Assembly: GCA_902778455.1 (NCBI GenBank)
Contig: CACYXR010000001.1
Location: 1-64,000 of the forward strand
DNA: 64,000 bases
Source of the DNA: an uncultured Selenomonadaceae bacterium
GTDB taxonomy: Bacteria > Bacillota > Negativicutes > Selenomonadales > Selenomonadaceae
Reading direction: 5' to 3'
The notes beneath the pieces are model-generated. The model worked only from the letters and a program-made list of their open reading frames with translations. It made no database searches and was not told where the DNA came from. Shown piece after piece: positions 23,606-32,169 of this stretch. A program made the position numbers and the translations under genes. Position 1 is the stretch's first letter; every line of letters starts with the position of its first letter.

Positions 23606-24949
23606 TTAATACCTTAATACCTGATCCTTCTCCACCCGTGCGTAAATCAGCTTGTGCGGCGGGGGAGGCGTTTCGCCTACGGAAATCGCTCCGAGGAAAC
23701 GCTTTTCCGCTTCGGCGATCGACGATTGCTTCGACGTGTAGAGCGTGGCGATAACCCCTCCTTTTTTTACCTCCGCGCCGTATTTCTTTTTCAGCAAGAT
23801 GCCCGCTCCCGGGTCTACCGCGGCGCCCAAATCATCGCGGCCCGCGCCGAGCATTACCGACACCCCGCCGATATACTCCGCGGCCATGCCAACGATATAG
23901 CCGTCCCAAGGCGCAATCACTTCATGGACTACGGGGGCCCGCGCGAATTTCGACGGATCGCGGATCACGGAGTCATCGCCGCCCTGCGTCCGAACCATCG
24001 CGCAGAATTTTTCCAGCGCTTTTCCCGAACGCAACGTTTCTTCCGCAACACGCCGGCACTCGTCTCGATTGCCGCGCCCCGCAAGATACAACAGTTCCGC
24101 TGAGAGCATGAGGCTCTCCTCCCGAACGTCTTCAGGGCCGTTCCCATGAAGCACTTCGGCGGCCTCCGCCACCTCCAGCGCGTTGCCGATAGCGAAGCCC
24201 AACGGCTGGCTCATGTCGGTAATCAGCGCTTCAGTACGCCTGCCCGCCGCTTCGCCGATATGGACCATGGTCTGCGCCAAATTCTCCGCATCCTCCAGCG
24301 TCTTCATGAAAGCGCCGCTGCCCATTTTGACGTCCAAAAGGATTACATCCGTCCCGGCAGCCAGCTTTTTGCTCATGATGGACGAAGCGATCAGCGGGAT
24401 ACTGTCCACCGCCGCGATAATATCACGCATCGCGTAAATCTTCTTGTCGGCGGGAACCAGCTCCCCCGTCTGCCCCATCAGGGCGAAGCCGTTCTTGCGG
24501 ACGCCGTCGAAAAACTCTTCCATCGTCAGCGAAGTGCGGAAGCCGGGAATCGATTCCAGCTTGTCAATGGTTCCCCCCGTGTGGCCAAGGCCGCGCCCAG
24601 ACATTTTTGCCACAGTCAATCCCGCAGCCGCCGTCAGCGGACCGACCACCAGCGTCGTCTTGTCGCCGACGCCGCCGGTGGAATGCTTGTCCACCTTGAC
24701 CCCCGGCAGTGAGGAAAGATCCATCGTCTCGCCGGACTTCTCCATCGCAAGGGTCAGCTCCGTCGTCTCCGCGTCCGTCATGCCTTGAGCCCAAATCGCC
24801 ATCAGCAGCGCGGCTTCCTGCTCTTTCGGAATCGTGTTCGCGACACAGCCCATGATAAAGTATTGAATTTCCTCTTTCGTCAACTCGCCGCCGCGTTTCT
24901 TCTTCGTAATCAGGTCATACATACGGAACGCGGGCATCTCGTTTTCCAT
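23606..24949 (-). CDS. pdp: Pyrimidine-nucleoside phosphorylase
   Basis: A 447-aa cytoplasmic enzyme that phosphorolyses uridine, deoxyuridine and thymidine to base and (deoxy)ribose-1-phosphate for salvage. The thymidine/pyrimidine phosphorylase signature MSGRGLGHTGGT, followed by DKLES, is at about 110-125; the phosphate-binding DKHSTGGVGDK and the central SKKLAAGTD segment are present, and the C-terminal PYNP domain is intact. ATG 24949 has GAGGTGG upstream. Length and motifs are typical of Bacillota Pdp. The uracil phosphoribosyltransferase gene at 57210 would use the uracil released. Confidence 0.95.
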   Translation of the reverse strand: MENEMPAFRMYDLITKKKRGGELTKEEIQYFIMGCVANTIPKEQEAALLMAIWAQGMTDAETTELTLAMEKSGETMDLSSLPGVKVDKHSTGGVGDKTTLVVGPLTAAAGLTVAKMSGRGLGHTGGTIDKLESIPGFRTSLTMEEFFDGVRKNGFALMGQTGELVPADKKIYAMRDIIAAVDSIPLIASSIMSKKLAAGTDVILLDVKMGSGAFMKTLEDAENLAQTMVHIGEAAGRRTEALITDMSQPLGFAIGNALEVAEAAEVLHGNGPEDVREESLMLSAELLYLAGRGNRDECRRVAEETLRSGKALEKFCAMVRTQGGDDSVIRDPSKFARAPVVHEVIAPWDGYIVGMAAEYIGGVSVMLGAGRDDLGAAVDPGAGILLKKKYGAEVKKGGVIATLYTSKQSSIAEAEKRFLGAISVGETPPPPHKLIYARVEKDQVLRY

Positions 24950-24982
24950 GAAAACCACCTCGTTCTTATCACAAACGGATTT

Positions 24983-25192
24983 TCATTCCAATCTTGCCAC
25001 AATCAACTCGACGGAATTTTCTTCCAGGGAATTATGTTCATCAAAATGAATATGGCTTCCCGGCGACGCTTCCGCCAAAGCGGTGAAATGCCCCGCCAGC
25101 GAAAGCAGCCCCTCCCGGTTCGCGGACAGAACCACCGTGCCGTCCTCCGCCCTGACGCTTATCTCGGCGCCTTCTATCCATTTGAGCTCCAT
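24983..25192 (-). CDS. Small protein resembling immunity protein 32
   Basis: A 69-aa cytoplasmic protein beginning MELKWIEGAEISVRAEDG, with AGGAGG 6 bases upstream of ATG 25192. The pattern EGLLSLAGHFTALAEA, SHIHFDEHNSLEE and SVELIV resembles the Imm32-like family found near polymorphic toxins, recalled from memory. No toxin gene is nearby. It may be a stand-alone member or a regulator; the family assignment is tentative. Confidence 0.65.
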   Translation of the reverse strand: MELKWIEGAEISVRAEDGTVVLSANREGLLSLAGHFTALAEASPGSHIHFDEHNSLEENSVELIVARLE

Positions 25193-25203
25193 AGCCTCCT
25201 CCT

Positions 25204-25557
25204 TTAGGAAAATACGGCGAAAATCCACCTCTCCAAAAACGCGAGAATCAGCCAGCCGACGGCGGCGATAGGGATATAGAGCAGCAGCGCGAGGAAAAAA
25301 TGGCGCGCCCGCTTGCCGTCTTTCGGCAGAAAAAACACGGCGCTCAAGAGGTCGGCAACGAGAAACGCGAGGAAACAGAGGCCGCCGATGAGGCCCAACA
25401 GCAGAAAGAACTCCACTGGGGTCGGATGCCCCATACGCGGGGCGGCTGCTGCGCCGATGGGAAACTCTTCCATGATTTCCTCTACGCTTTCGCCCATCAG
25501 CACGGGCGTCGCCAGCCCCCAGGCTGCCGCCGCGAGGTAATGAATCCAGTGCCGCAT
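25204..25557 (-). CDS. Small integral membrane protein
   Basis: A 117-aa protein with three predicted membrane helices: residues 5-22 (possibly a signal), 49-75 (FFLLLGLIGGLCFLAFLVAD) and 86-112. A charged loop (LPKDGKRARHF) lies between the last two. No known family recognised. It sits between the Imm32-like gene and a DUF3298 protein, all leftward and closely spaced. Confidence 0.7.
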   Translation of the reverse strand: MRHWIHYLAAAAWGLATPVLMGESVEEIMEEFPIGAAAAPRMGHPTPVEFFLLLGLIGGLCFLAFLVADLLSAVFFLPKDGKRARHFFLALLLYIPIAAVGWLILAFLERWIFAVFS

Positions 25558-25567
25558 GATGTTCTCC

Positions 25568-26902
25568 TTATTCCTGCCCTTGCACCCAGAGCACTTCCGG
25601 CGTGCCGTCCTCCCCGACGCGGCACTGGCAGAGCTCCGCTTTGCCCGTCGCCTCGTTCAGGCGCGTCATGTAGAAATCCTCGGGGTTCGCCATGACAGAG
25701 AATGCCTTGTCCCGTTTCTCGTCGATCATGATCGGGCCGCGCTCCGCCTCGGCGAAGTCCTCGTCCACGTCCGCCCGGCGCGTGAACTGCTGCCGCGTCG
25801 GGACGGGCGTCGGCTTATCGCCGTTGATGTCATAGATTGTCGTCCGCTCCCATGCGTCCCCCGCGCCAATACCATCGACATACAGATACCGACGCCCGTC
25901 GGCGAGGCTCACCAGCACCGGACGCTGGTCATAGGTCTCGCCCCAGTCGTCGAGAACGGCGCCGTTCAGGCTGATCCGCCGGCCGCCGTCCGAGCTGAAA
26001 ACCCGGACCTGCGCGACGTCGCCGTTCGCGAAGGACGCCCGTGCCGGAATATACGGGCGAAGCTCCATGCAGTAGGCTTTCGGAGCGCGGCAGTATTTCT
26101 CGGCGAAAAGCTCCGGATGCTCGTCAAACAGTACCGTCGTGCTGAAAATGCCCTCGGAATAGCTGCCGATCAAATACGGATTGAAATAGAAGGACACGCC
26201 GGTGGGGTCCAGCGTCCAGGCGATGTTGCCGGCGCCCATCAGGAGATTCACGGCTTCCGCGCCGTTCGCCGCAAAGGAGGCATTCGGGTACTCGCGGCAA
26301 AGCTGCGTTCTGATGATCTCCGCCAATTTTGGCAGGTCAGGGCAAACGTCGGAAAGCGCAAGCTCCCGACCGGTCTTCGAGTCGAAGTTCCGCCCGCGAA
26401 CGCCGGACATGCCGTGAACGCCGCCCTCGTAATTGACGCTGTATTCCAGAAGGCTCACCGTCAGCGTGTCGGCGCGGCGAATGAAAACGTCGTTCAGATC
26501 CTGATAGGCAGGGAAAGAAGTCGCACCCGCCGCTTGCCGCTCCGCCCGGTCCGCCTTTGCCTGCTCGACCAATTTCGCGCGGAATTTCGCTCTTTGCTCC
26601 GCATTTTCCTTGTTATACGCCCAAAGGGCCTTTTGCAGCTCCTCGACGCCCTCGGCGACGGCGGAGCCGGTAAAGACCACCATGGTCTCGGATGAGCGCA
26701 GAAGCTCGCCCTGCTCGTCGGCGTCCAGCATTCGATGATTATTAACGGCAAGCTGGATCGGGCGAATGGACTCGTCGATATGGGACGCCGCTTCACAGAC
26801 GGCGGCGAAGGGAGCGGCGGGCGGCAACCAATGCGGCGCGGACAGTCCCGCGCCCAGCGAGACCATTACGGCGGCTAAAACGGCGAATCTGTTTTTCTTC
26901 AT
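25568..26902 (-). CDS. Secreted DUF3298-type (RsiV C-terminal-like) protein 1
   Basis: A 444-aa exported protein. ATG 26902 has AAGGAGG 9 bases upstream; an open frame continues upstream only through the neighbouring repeat. The signal peptide runs to about residue 38. The middle shows the DUF3298 pattern VFIRRADTLTVSLLEYS, GRNFDSKTGRELALSDV, IAWTLDPTGVSFYFNPY and YCMELRPYIPAR. The C-terminal third has GRRYLYVDG, TIYDINGD and CRVGEDGTPE. In RsiV the related domain binds lysozyme; here the role is unknown. It is one of four paralogues between 25568 and 34860. Confidence 0.82.
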   Translation of the reverse strand: MKKNRFAVLAAVMVSLGAGLSAPHWLPPAAPFAAVCEAASHIDESIRPIQLAVNNHRMLDADEQGELLRSSETMVVFTGSAVAEGVEELQKALWAYNKENAEQRAKFRAKLVEQAKADRAERQAAGATSFPAYQDLNDVFIRRADTLTVSLLEYSVNYEGGVHGMSGVRGRNFDSKTGRELALSDVCPDLPKLAEIIRTQLCREYPNASFAANGAEAVNLLMGAGNIAWTLDPTGVSFYFNPYLIGSYSEGIFSTTVLFDEHPELFAEKYCRAPKAYCMELRPYIPARASFANGDVAQVRVFSSDGGRRISLNGAVLDDWGETYDQRPVLVSLADGRRYLYVDGIGAGDAWERTTIYDINGDKPTPVPTRQQFTRRADVDEDFAEAERGPIMIDEKRDKAFSVMANPEDFYMTRLNEATGKAELCQCRVGEDGTPEVLWVQGQE

Positions 26903-26923
26903 TGGGCGGTCCTCCTTCGGATG

Positions 26924-27061
26924 TAGCCCTCCCCTTTGGGGAGGAGCGAAATGTGCCAGTGGCATATTTCGGGCGAATGCGGTGGGTGAGATTTTTGGCA
27001 ACGTCAACAAGACCTCATCCGTCAGCCTTCGGCTGCCACCTTCCCCAAAGGGGAAGGCAAG
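26924..27061. repeat. CTTGCCTTCCCC repeat, inverted copy d
   Basis: A 138-bp copy with TAGCCCTCCCCTTTGGGG at the left and CCAAAGGGGAAGGCAAG at the right; the interior has GCGGTGGGTGAGAT and CCTCATCCGTCAGCCTTCGG. It is inverted relative to copies a and b. Confidence 0.85.
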
Positions 27062-27075
27062 ATTAGCTTTTTTCG

Positions 27076-28287
27076 TCAATCGTAATATACGCAGCGATAG
27101 GTAACATTTTCAGGGTTCGCCAGCGTGACGGACATTAACTTTTGCCCTTTAGAAAAATCATAGACGGACATACATTCCGAATTTCGGACCGCCCATCCCC
27201 AGCCGATTACGCAGAGCTTCCCAGGAAGGACCTGGACGGAGCCGCAGGCGTAGGAAAATTTACCTGGAAAGGCGAAGGAGCGGACAGCAATCACTTGCCG
27301 ACTGTCAGCGTCAACCGCGTAAGACCTGACAAGGGTTGATTTCCTGAGGTTGTTGTTGTCAAAAACCGTAATCCAGTCGTCATTCACCGTTACATAATGC
27401 TGGCAGGAGGTTTTCTGGCTTTCGGCAAGACCGAATTCGTCCCCGCCGCCGGACAGTTTCCATAAGATCTGGTCGCTTTTCCTGGTACGGTCAAGACACA
27501 AAATGGTATTGAGATGGCGGAAGGAGCAGATCAGATGCCCCTTCGCACCGATACGCATGGCGTTGAAATGCACATAATCCGGCACATCGGACTTTTCGTT
27601 CGCGAAGTCGTTGGCGCTCTCTATCGCATCGGTCACGGAAAGGGAATAAAGCTCCGGATAGTCGATGCTTTTCCAGTCCCAGACCACTTTTCCGTGGTCG
27701 ACTTCCTGCAGATAGGAATAAACCACTTTCGAGCCCTGTTCGTAGCCGGGAATATTGTAGACCGTATCATGGATATAGCCGGACAGGATGTAGTGGTCGA
27801 GGTCCAGCAGCAGGAAATCGTGGCCGTCCAGCGGCGCGCCTTTGGCGGTGACGTCCGACGCCTCGAAGGTGATCCGCTTCACTTCGTTGAAATTCTCGTC
27901 CAGAATGACCCGCTCGCCCGGCGCGTAGCCGGTAAGCCCGTAATTGTCGTAAGCGCCCGTCTGGTCGTGGTAGCTGTAATAGGTTCTGCCGTTCACCACA
28001 TGCTTCTTGAAGTCCCACCAGCCGGTGTTTGCGCCTTCTGTCGGCTGCTCTTCGTGCTTCGACCATACGATATTGCCTTTCCCGTCCAGCATGATCAAAT
28101 TGCGGCTGAACACGAAGGAAAGGTAGAAGTTTCCCGGAAGATCGGTTGTCCCCTCAACGGCGATCTTGGCGAGTCCCTCTGCGACGACCGGCTGCTGCGC
28201 CGACGGAGCCGCCATTCCGAGGCCGCTCCAGACCGCCAGCATGAGAGCGGCCAGTGTCATGACGATAGTTTTTCGTACTCGATTCAC
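27076..28287 (-). CDS. Periplasmic arylsulfotransferase-like protein
   Basis: A 403-aa exported protein (GTG 28287, signal peptide to about SGLGMAA) of the arylsulfate sulfotransferase (ASST) type. These six-bladed propellers move sulfate between phenolic compounds without PAPS. Blade-like motifs and the conserved histidines are visible: DGHDFLLLD (about 152), DYVHFNAM, SFRHLNTILCLDR, SCQHYVTV and GWGWAVRN. Whether every catalytic His/Arg is kept cannot be judged without alignment. No DsbA-type partner, often adjacent to assT, is present here. Confidence 0.75.
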   Translation of the reverse strand: MNRVRKTIVMTLAALMLAVWSGLGMAAPSAQQPVVAEGLAKIAVEGTTDLPGNFYLSFVFSRNLIMLDGKGNIVWSKHEEQPTEGANTGWWDFKKHVVNGRTYYSYHDQTGAYDNYGLTGYAPGERVILDENFNEVKRITFEASDVTAKGAPLDGHDFLLLDLDHYILSGYIHDTVYNIPGYEQGSKVVYSYLQEVDHGKVVWDWKSIDYPELYSLSVTDAIESANDFANEKSDVPDYVHFNAMRIGAKGHLICSFRHLNTILCLDRTRKSDQILWKLSGGGDEFGLAESQKTSCQHYVTVNDDWITVFDNNNLRKSTLVRSYAVDADSRQVIAVRSFAFPGKFSYACGSVQVLPGKLCVIGWGWAVRNSECMSVYDFSKGQKLMSVTLANPENVTYRCVYYD

Positions 28288-28326
28288 TACATATCATCCT
28301 TTCTTTACCGCTGTTTTCCCATCTCA

Positions 28327-29633
28327 CTATCCCATGCCTTGTATCCATGTCGCTTCCGGCGCGCCGTCCGCACCGACGCGGCAGCGGCGCAGCGGGCGAA
28401 GGTTTTTCGGCGTGTCGAGATCGTTGATCAGGAAGTCCTCCGGGTCGGACAAAATATAAAAGATATTTTCCCCCGGCGTTCCCGGCTCGGCGGCGCGGAC
28501 GGCCGCATGGCGCGTCATCGTCCGCTCCGCTGGAACGCGTGCAGGCATGTCGCCGTTCAGGTCGTAGATATACGTTTCATATTCCCTGTCGTCGGACAGG
28601 ATATCGGCGTAGATGTATCGCCGCCCATCGGCAAGGCTCACCAGCGTGGCCTTGACGTCCCGGGCGAAACCCGGCTCAATATACTTCGCGCCGCCGCAGA
28701 AAACAGTCAGCTTTTCGTTCCCCGATACGATCTGCTGTACCTGCAGCGCCGTACCGCTGCCGTCGGCGAAGAGAGTCCGCACAGGGAGCCATGGGCGAAG
28801 CTCCATGCAGTAAGATTTCGGGGCGCGGCGGTATTCGTCCCTGAAAAGCTCCGGCCTCTCGTCAAAGAGGATCGTCGAGGTGTAAACCCCCTTGATCTCG
28901 TCCACCACGGAGGAATCGAGATAGAACGACGCGCCGCAGGGATCCAGCGTCCATGAAAGCCGCCCTTCGCGGGCGAGCTTGTCCACCGTCGCCAGCATGG
29001 CAAGGCCGCCGTCCGCCATGAACGGCGCGTCAGGATAGTCGCGGCGAAGCTGCGTGTCGATCGCGCCCGCCAATTCGCCGAGGTCGGCAAACACATCGGA
29101 CAGGGAAAGCTCCTTTCCCGTCCGCGCGTCGTAAGTCTTCGCGCCGACGAAATACGCGCTACCCCCGTAGCCCCCGTCATACCATGTGCTTTCCAGGAAA
29201 CTGAAGCCAGCGTGTCGGCGCGGCGGATGAAGACGTCGGTCTCGCTGCGCAGCGGGTAAAACGGTGCGCCCGCCTTTCGCATGTCGTCTTGATACGCCGT
29301 CGCCATGCCCGTCATGTTCTTGCGCGTATCCACCGCAAGCCACTCCGTTTCCCCGTTGTATTGGCGAAGCGTATCTCTGAGCGCCGCAAACTCTCCGGGT
29401 TGAGCCCCGACGTCAACAGCGTTCCAACGGGTGCGCAAAAGCTCGCCGCCCTCCCCGTCGGTATCGACGCAGTCAATGATGGTCACCGTCGGGTGGATCA
29501 GTTGCAGGCTTTCGTCGACATAAGCGGGCGCCGCCTCGCAGGCAGTAACGGGCAGAATATCCGAAGAAACAGGCGCGGCGTAGAGCGAAAAAGCAGCAAG
29601 GACTGCGGCAGCAAGTTTCATTTTCTTTAGCAT
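28327..29633 (-). pseudogene. DUF3298-type protein 2, frameshifted
   Basis: Two overlapping frames together make a full-length paralogue. ATG 29633 (AAGGAG upstream) gives a signal peptide and reads to VFIRRADTLA; the rest (FSFLES, GAKTYDARTGKELSLSDV, LSWTLDPCGASFYLD, YCMELRPWLPV, CRVGADGAPEATW) is in another frame. One base is missing near 29205-29206 compared with the frame needed to join ADTLA to FSFLES. No slippery heptamer is present, so a real inactivation or a sequencing error is more likely than programmed shifting. Confidence 0.8.
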
Positions 29634-29649
29634 GTGATTGCTCTCCTTA

Positions 29650-30492
29650 TCAATACACCACCTGCGGGCGATCCCCCGTTGGGTCGTACCCCTGCGGTAC
29701 ATCGCCGAAACGGAAGCCCTGCCATGACTTTTGGAGAACTTCCCATGTCTCGTCCCGTCCGAGGCCGATGGCTTTTTCCAGTTCCGCGACGGGAATCCAA
29801 AGGAAAGTCGCGTCCGTTTTCTCCGCGTTCACGATATAAACGTCCGCCGAACGTTCAAAGGCTTCCTTGTCGATTTCCGCGCCGTTGGGATCCATATATT
29901 TTTCCGGCGCAAAATTCAGCATCCCCGGCCGGGTTTCGGACTCTTTGATTGCCCCCTGCTCCGTCGCGGCAAGATATGTGAACAGCATGTTGTTCGACTT
30001 GCTGACAAGCTGCCGCGCCACGATATATTCCCCGTCCTGAAGCCGGGGAATGCTCGTTTTCCTGTAAGACGTGTCGATATGATAATATCGCTCCTCGCGA
30101 TTGTTCTCGTCGATCACGCGATAGGCCGTCAACTTGTTCTCGCCCGCCATCCCGGCGAACCTTGGCTTGAACCCGGCCTCCGGCTGCCTGATCTCGATCG
30201 GCTTCAATACGTCCTCGCTCTCCGAGTCATATTCATAGCAGGCATAATCCAGATACATCCCGGACTCGTCCATTTTCGCAATAGTGAATTCCAGCCAACC
30301 GTTGCCGTCCATGTCGCTGACGCAGAAGCAGGCGTTTTTCGCTTTCGCGTCCTCGAAGTCGATGCCGTTGACAAAGGGACTGTCCTGCAGCCTGACAAGT
30401 TCCAGCCCGTATTCGTAAGGCGCGGCGAAAGCCGTGGCGGAAAAGGCCGCAGCCCCGGCCGCAAGCAACGCAAGAATTTTTGCAAGTTTCAT
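29650..30492 (-). CDS. Secreted protein with a calcium-type DxDxDG loop
   Basis: A 280-aa exported protein. ATG 30492 has GGGAGAG upstream; the signal peptide is MKLAKILALLAAGAAAFSAT with cleavage near AFAAP. The loop CVSDMDGNGWLEF (about 60-70) fits the DxDGxGxxE pattern of dockerin/EF-hand-like loops. It resembles, in general plan, the 34870-35673 protein (VTDLDRDGRLEIFKA). The remainder (RYYHIDTSYRK, MLFTYLAATEQG, AELEKAIGLG) is not recognised. It sits amid the DUF3298 paralogues. Confidence 0.75.
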   Translation of the reverse strand: MKLAKILALLAAGAAAFSATAFAAPYEYGLELVRLQDSPFVNGIDFEDAKAKNACFCVSDMDGNGWLEFTIAKMDESGMYLDYACYEYDSESEDVLKPIEIRQPEAGFKPRFAGMAGENKLTAYRVIDENNREERYYHIDTSYRKTSIPRLQDGEYIVARQLVSKSNNMLFTYLAATEQGAIKESETRPGMLNFAPEKYMDPNGAEIDKEAFERSADVYIVNAEKTDATFLWIPVAELEKAIGLGRDETWEVLQKSWQGFRFGDVPQGYDPTGDRPQVVY

Positions 30493-30540
30493 TTTAATCT
30501 CTCCCGTCAAGGAAGTGATGGACAAGACAGCACTTCCTTA

Positions 30541-32145
30541 TCAATCCGGCGTCAAGATCGCGGCCAGCGTTCCCAGGAACATGAACAGCAGGAAGCCGCC
30601 CACGGCCAGGAGCGGTCCCCAGCCCGCGATTTCTTTTAGGTCCTTGATCATGCCCCAGATGGAACTGCTGCGAGCGTTGTCCGACTTCACAGGCTTCGTC
30701 TTCCCGTCGGGCAGGATCATCCGGAAGACCGGATAATTGTAGACGCGGATTCGCCCGACGGCAATCCAGAGGATAATGGTGATGGGAACGGTAAGCACCA
30801 TCCAAGCGCCGTTGTACTGGTATTGGGCAACGCCGTCGAAGTCCAGCATCCACGCACAGATCGCGGGCAGCCCGTTGAACACGACAACGCCGAGAAGCGT
30901 CATGATGATCCGGAAGGGCGTATAGAAAGCCATCGTAACCGGAACCATCTCGCCGTTCACCGGCTCCATGAAGACCGCCTTCGTCGTCGTGTCCTCGATG
31001 GTATCCTCGCCCTGCGTGACGCTCAGCTTCGACTGCACCCGCTCGGCGCGGCTCTTTTCGGACTTGAACACGACGCGCCGGAATTCCTCGCCGCGTCCGT
31101 CGCTGAACGCCGTGAAGAAAATCAGGCCGAAGACCACCGCCGTCATGCCCGCCAGCTCGATGTTCGGCTGCCAAAGCCACATCAGCAAAGTGACCAGCAG
31201 CGTCATGAGCGTCGGCTCGATCAGCCACGACATCACTTTTTCCTTTTTCGTCTTCGAGACGGCGACGCGTCCCGTCTGGCCGTTGACCACCGCCAGCACC
31301 GGCCCGACCTTCAGCACATAAGCAGGCAGCAGCGCGGGCAGGCGCAGGATGTCCCCCGCGTGCATTCTCATCGTGATGCCCGTGGTCTGCAGCTGCTTTT
31401 CCACGTCGGGACGGAAGCCCTCTCTGACTTCCTCCAGCACCCGCTCTTCCGTTTGTTTCGCGTTGATATCCGAGAGCTTGACCCGCTGACCCGCGATGAA
31501 GGCGAACTCGAAGGTGCGCGCCGCCGTCCATTCGAAGGGCTCCATAGCGTCCAGCACGAGATTGTCGAGCTGCTTCGAGGTGTTGACCGCGAGGCCGTTC
31601 AAAAAGCCGCCCACATGATATTTGTAGTCGGAAAAGGTTTCCATGCGCTCCGCCTCGGCGCTCACCGGCCCGCGGATCAGCTCGTAGGGCAGATAATAGC
31701 CGCGCAGGTTCTTGATGGACGCCAACACCTTTTTGGCCTCTTCCTGCTTCTGGTTTTTCTGCGCCCATTCCTGAAGGCGCGCCCGCGCCTCGTCCTCGGT
31801 CAGCACGAACGGGATGATGACCTCCGGCAGCTCCGAGGCAGCAAAAGCCCGCCGCGCGAACTTGCCGCCGCAGAACTCGCAGTTTCCCATGGCCTCGCCC
31901 TCGGGAATCACGACCTCGGCGCCGCAGTTCTGGCAGACGCATTTTTCCTCGGCGACGCTCTTGTCCCGCAGCACTTCCTTCTTGCGGGCGTCCCGCCACT
32001 CGCCGAGCCGCTGCACCGGCTCATGGACATCCGTGGTGCCGCCGCAATACCCGCAGCGGTACTCCTGATGCACGATGTCGTACTCCGCCGGCGCCCCGCA
32101 GTAGGAGCAGTAGACGGCAAGGGGATTGTTCTTCGTCTCGCTCAT
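30541..32145 (-). CDS. Zinc-ribbon membrane protein
   Basis: A 534-aa protein. ATG 32145 is preferred over an upstream codon because MSETKNNPLAVYCSYCG is the usual start. Two zinc ribbons are visible: CSYCGAPAEY ... CGYCGG (about 14-37) and CQNCGAEVV ... CEFCGGKF (about 73-95). A soluble middle domain (about 105-300) is followed by four to five hydrophobic segments, including MTLLVTLLMWLW and FRIIMTLLGVVVFNGLPAIC. This arrangement resembles TFIIB-type-zinc-ribbon proteins of unknown role in gut bacteria. It is the only clearly non-secreted protein in this stretch. Confidence 0.75.
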   Translation of the reverse strand: MSETKNNPLAVYCSYCGAPAEYDIVHQEYRCGYCGGTTDVHEPVQRLGEWRDARKKEVLRDKSVAEEKCVCQNCGAEVVIPEGEAMGNCEFCGGKFARRAFAASELPEVIIPFVLTEDEARARLQEWAQKNQKQEEAKKVLASIKNLRGYYLPYELIRGPVSAEAERMETFSDYKYHVGGFLNGLAVNTSKQLDNLVLDAMEPFEWTAARTFEFAFIAGQRVKLSDINAKQTEERVLEEVREGFRPDVEKQLQTTGITMRMHAGDILRLPALLPAYVLKVGPVLAVVNGQTGRVAVSKTKKEKVMSWLIEPTLMTLLVTLLMWLWQPNIELAGMTAVVFGLIFFTAFSDGRGEEFRRVVFKSEKSRAERVQSKLSVTQGEDTIEDTTTKAVFMEPVNGEMVPVTMAFYTPFRIIMTLLGVVVFNGLPAICAWMLDFDGVAQYQYNGAWMVLTVPITIILWIAVGRIRVYNYPVFRMILPDGKTKPVKSDNARSSSIWGMIKDLKEIAGWGPLLAVGGFLLFMFLGTLAAILTPD

Positions 32146-32169
32146 GACAACCCGTTCCTTTCTCACTTG

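Noticed and set aside
24983-25192. Polymorphic toxin-immunity locus
   Set aside because: Only the small Imm32-like gene is present; no toxin or secretion gene was found nearby.
29190-29230. Programmed -1/+1 frameshift in the DUF3298 gene
   Set aside because: There is no slippery heptamer or downstream structure at the junction, and the paralogues read through without a shift.
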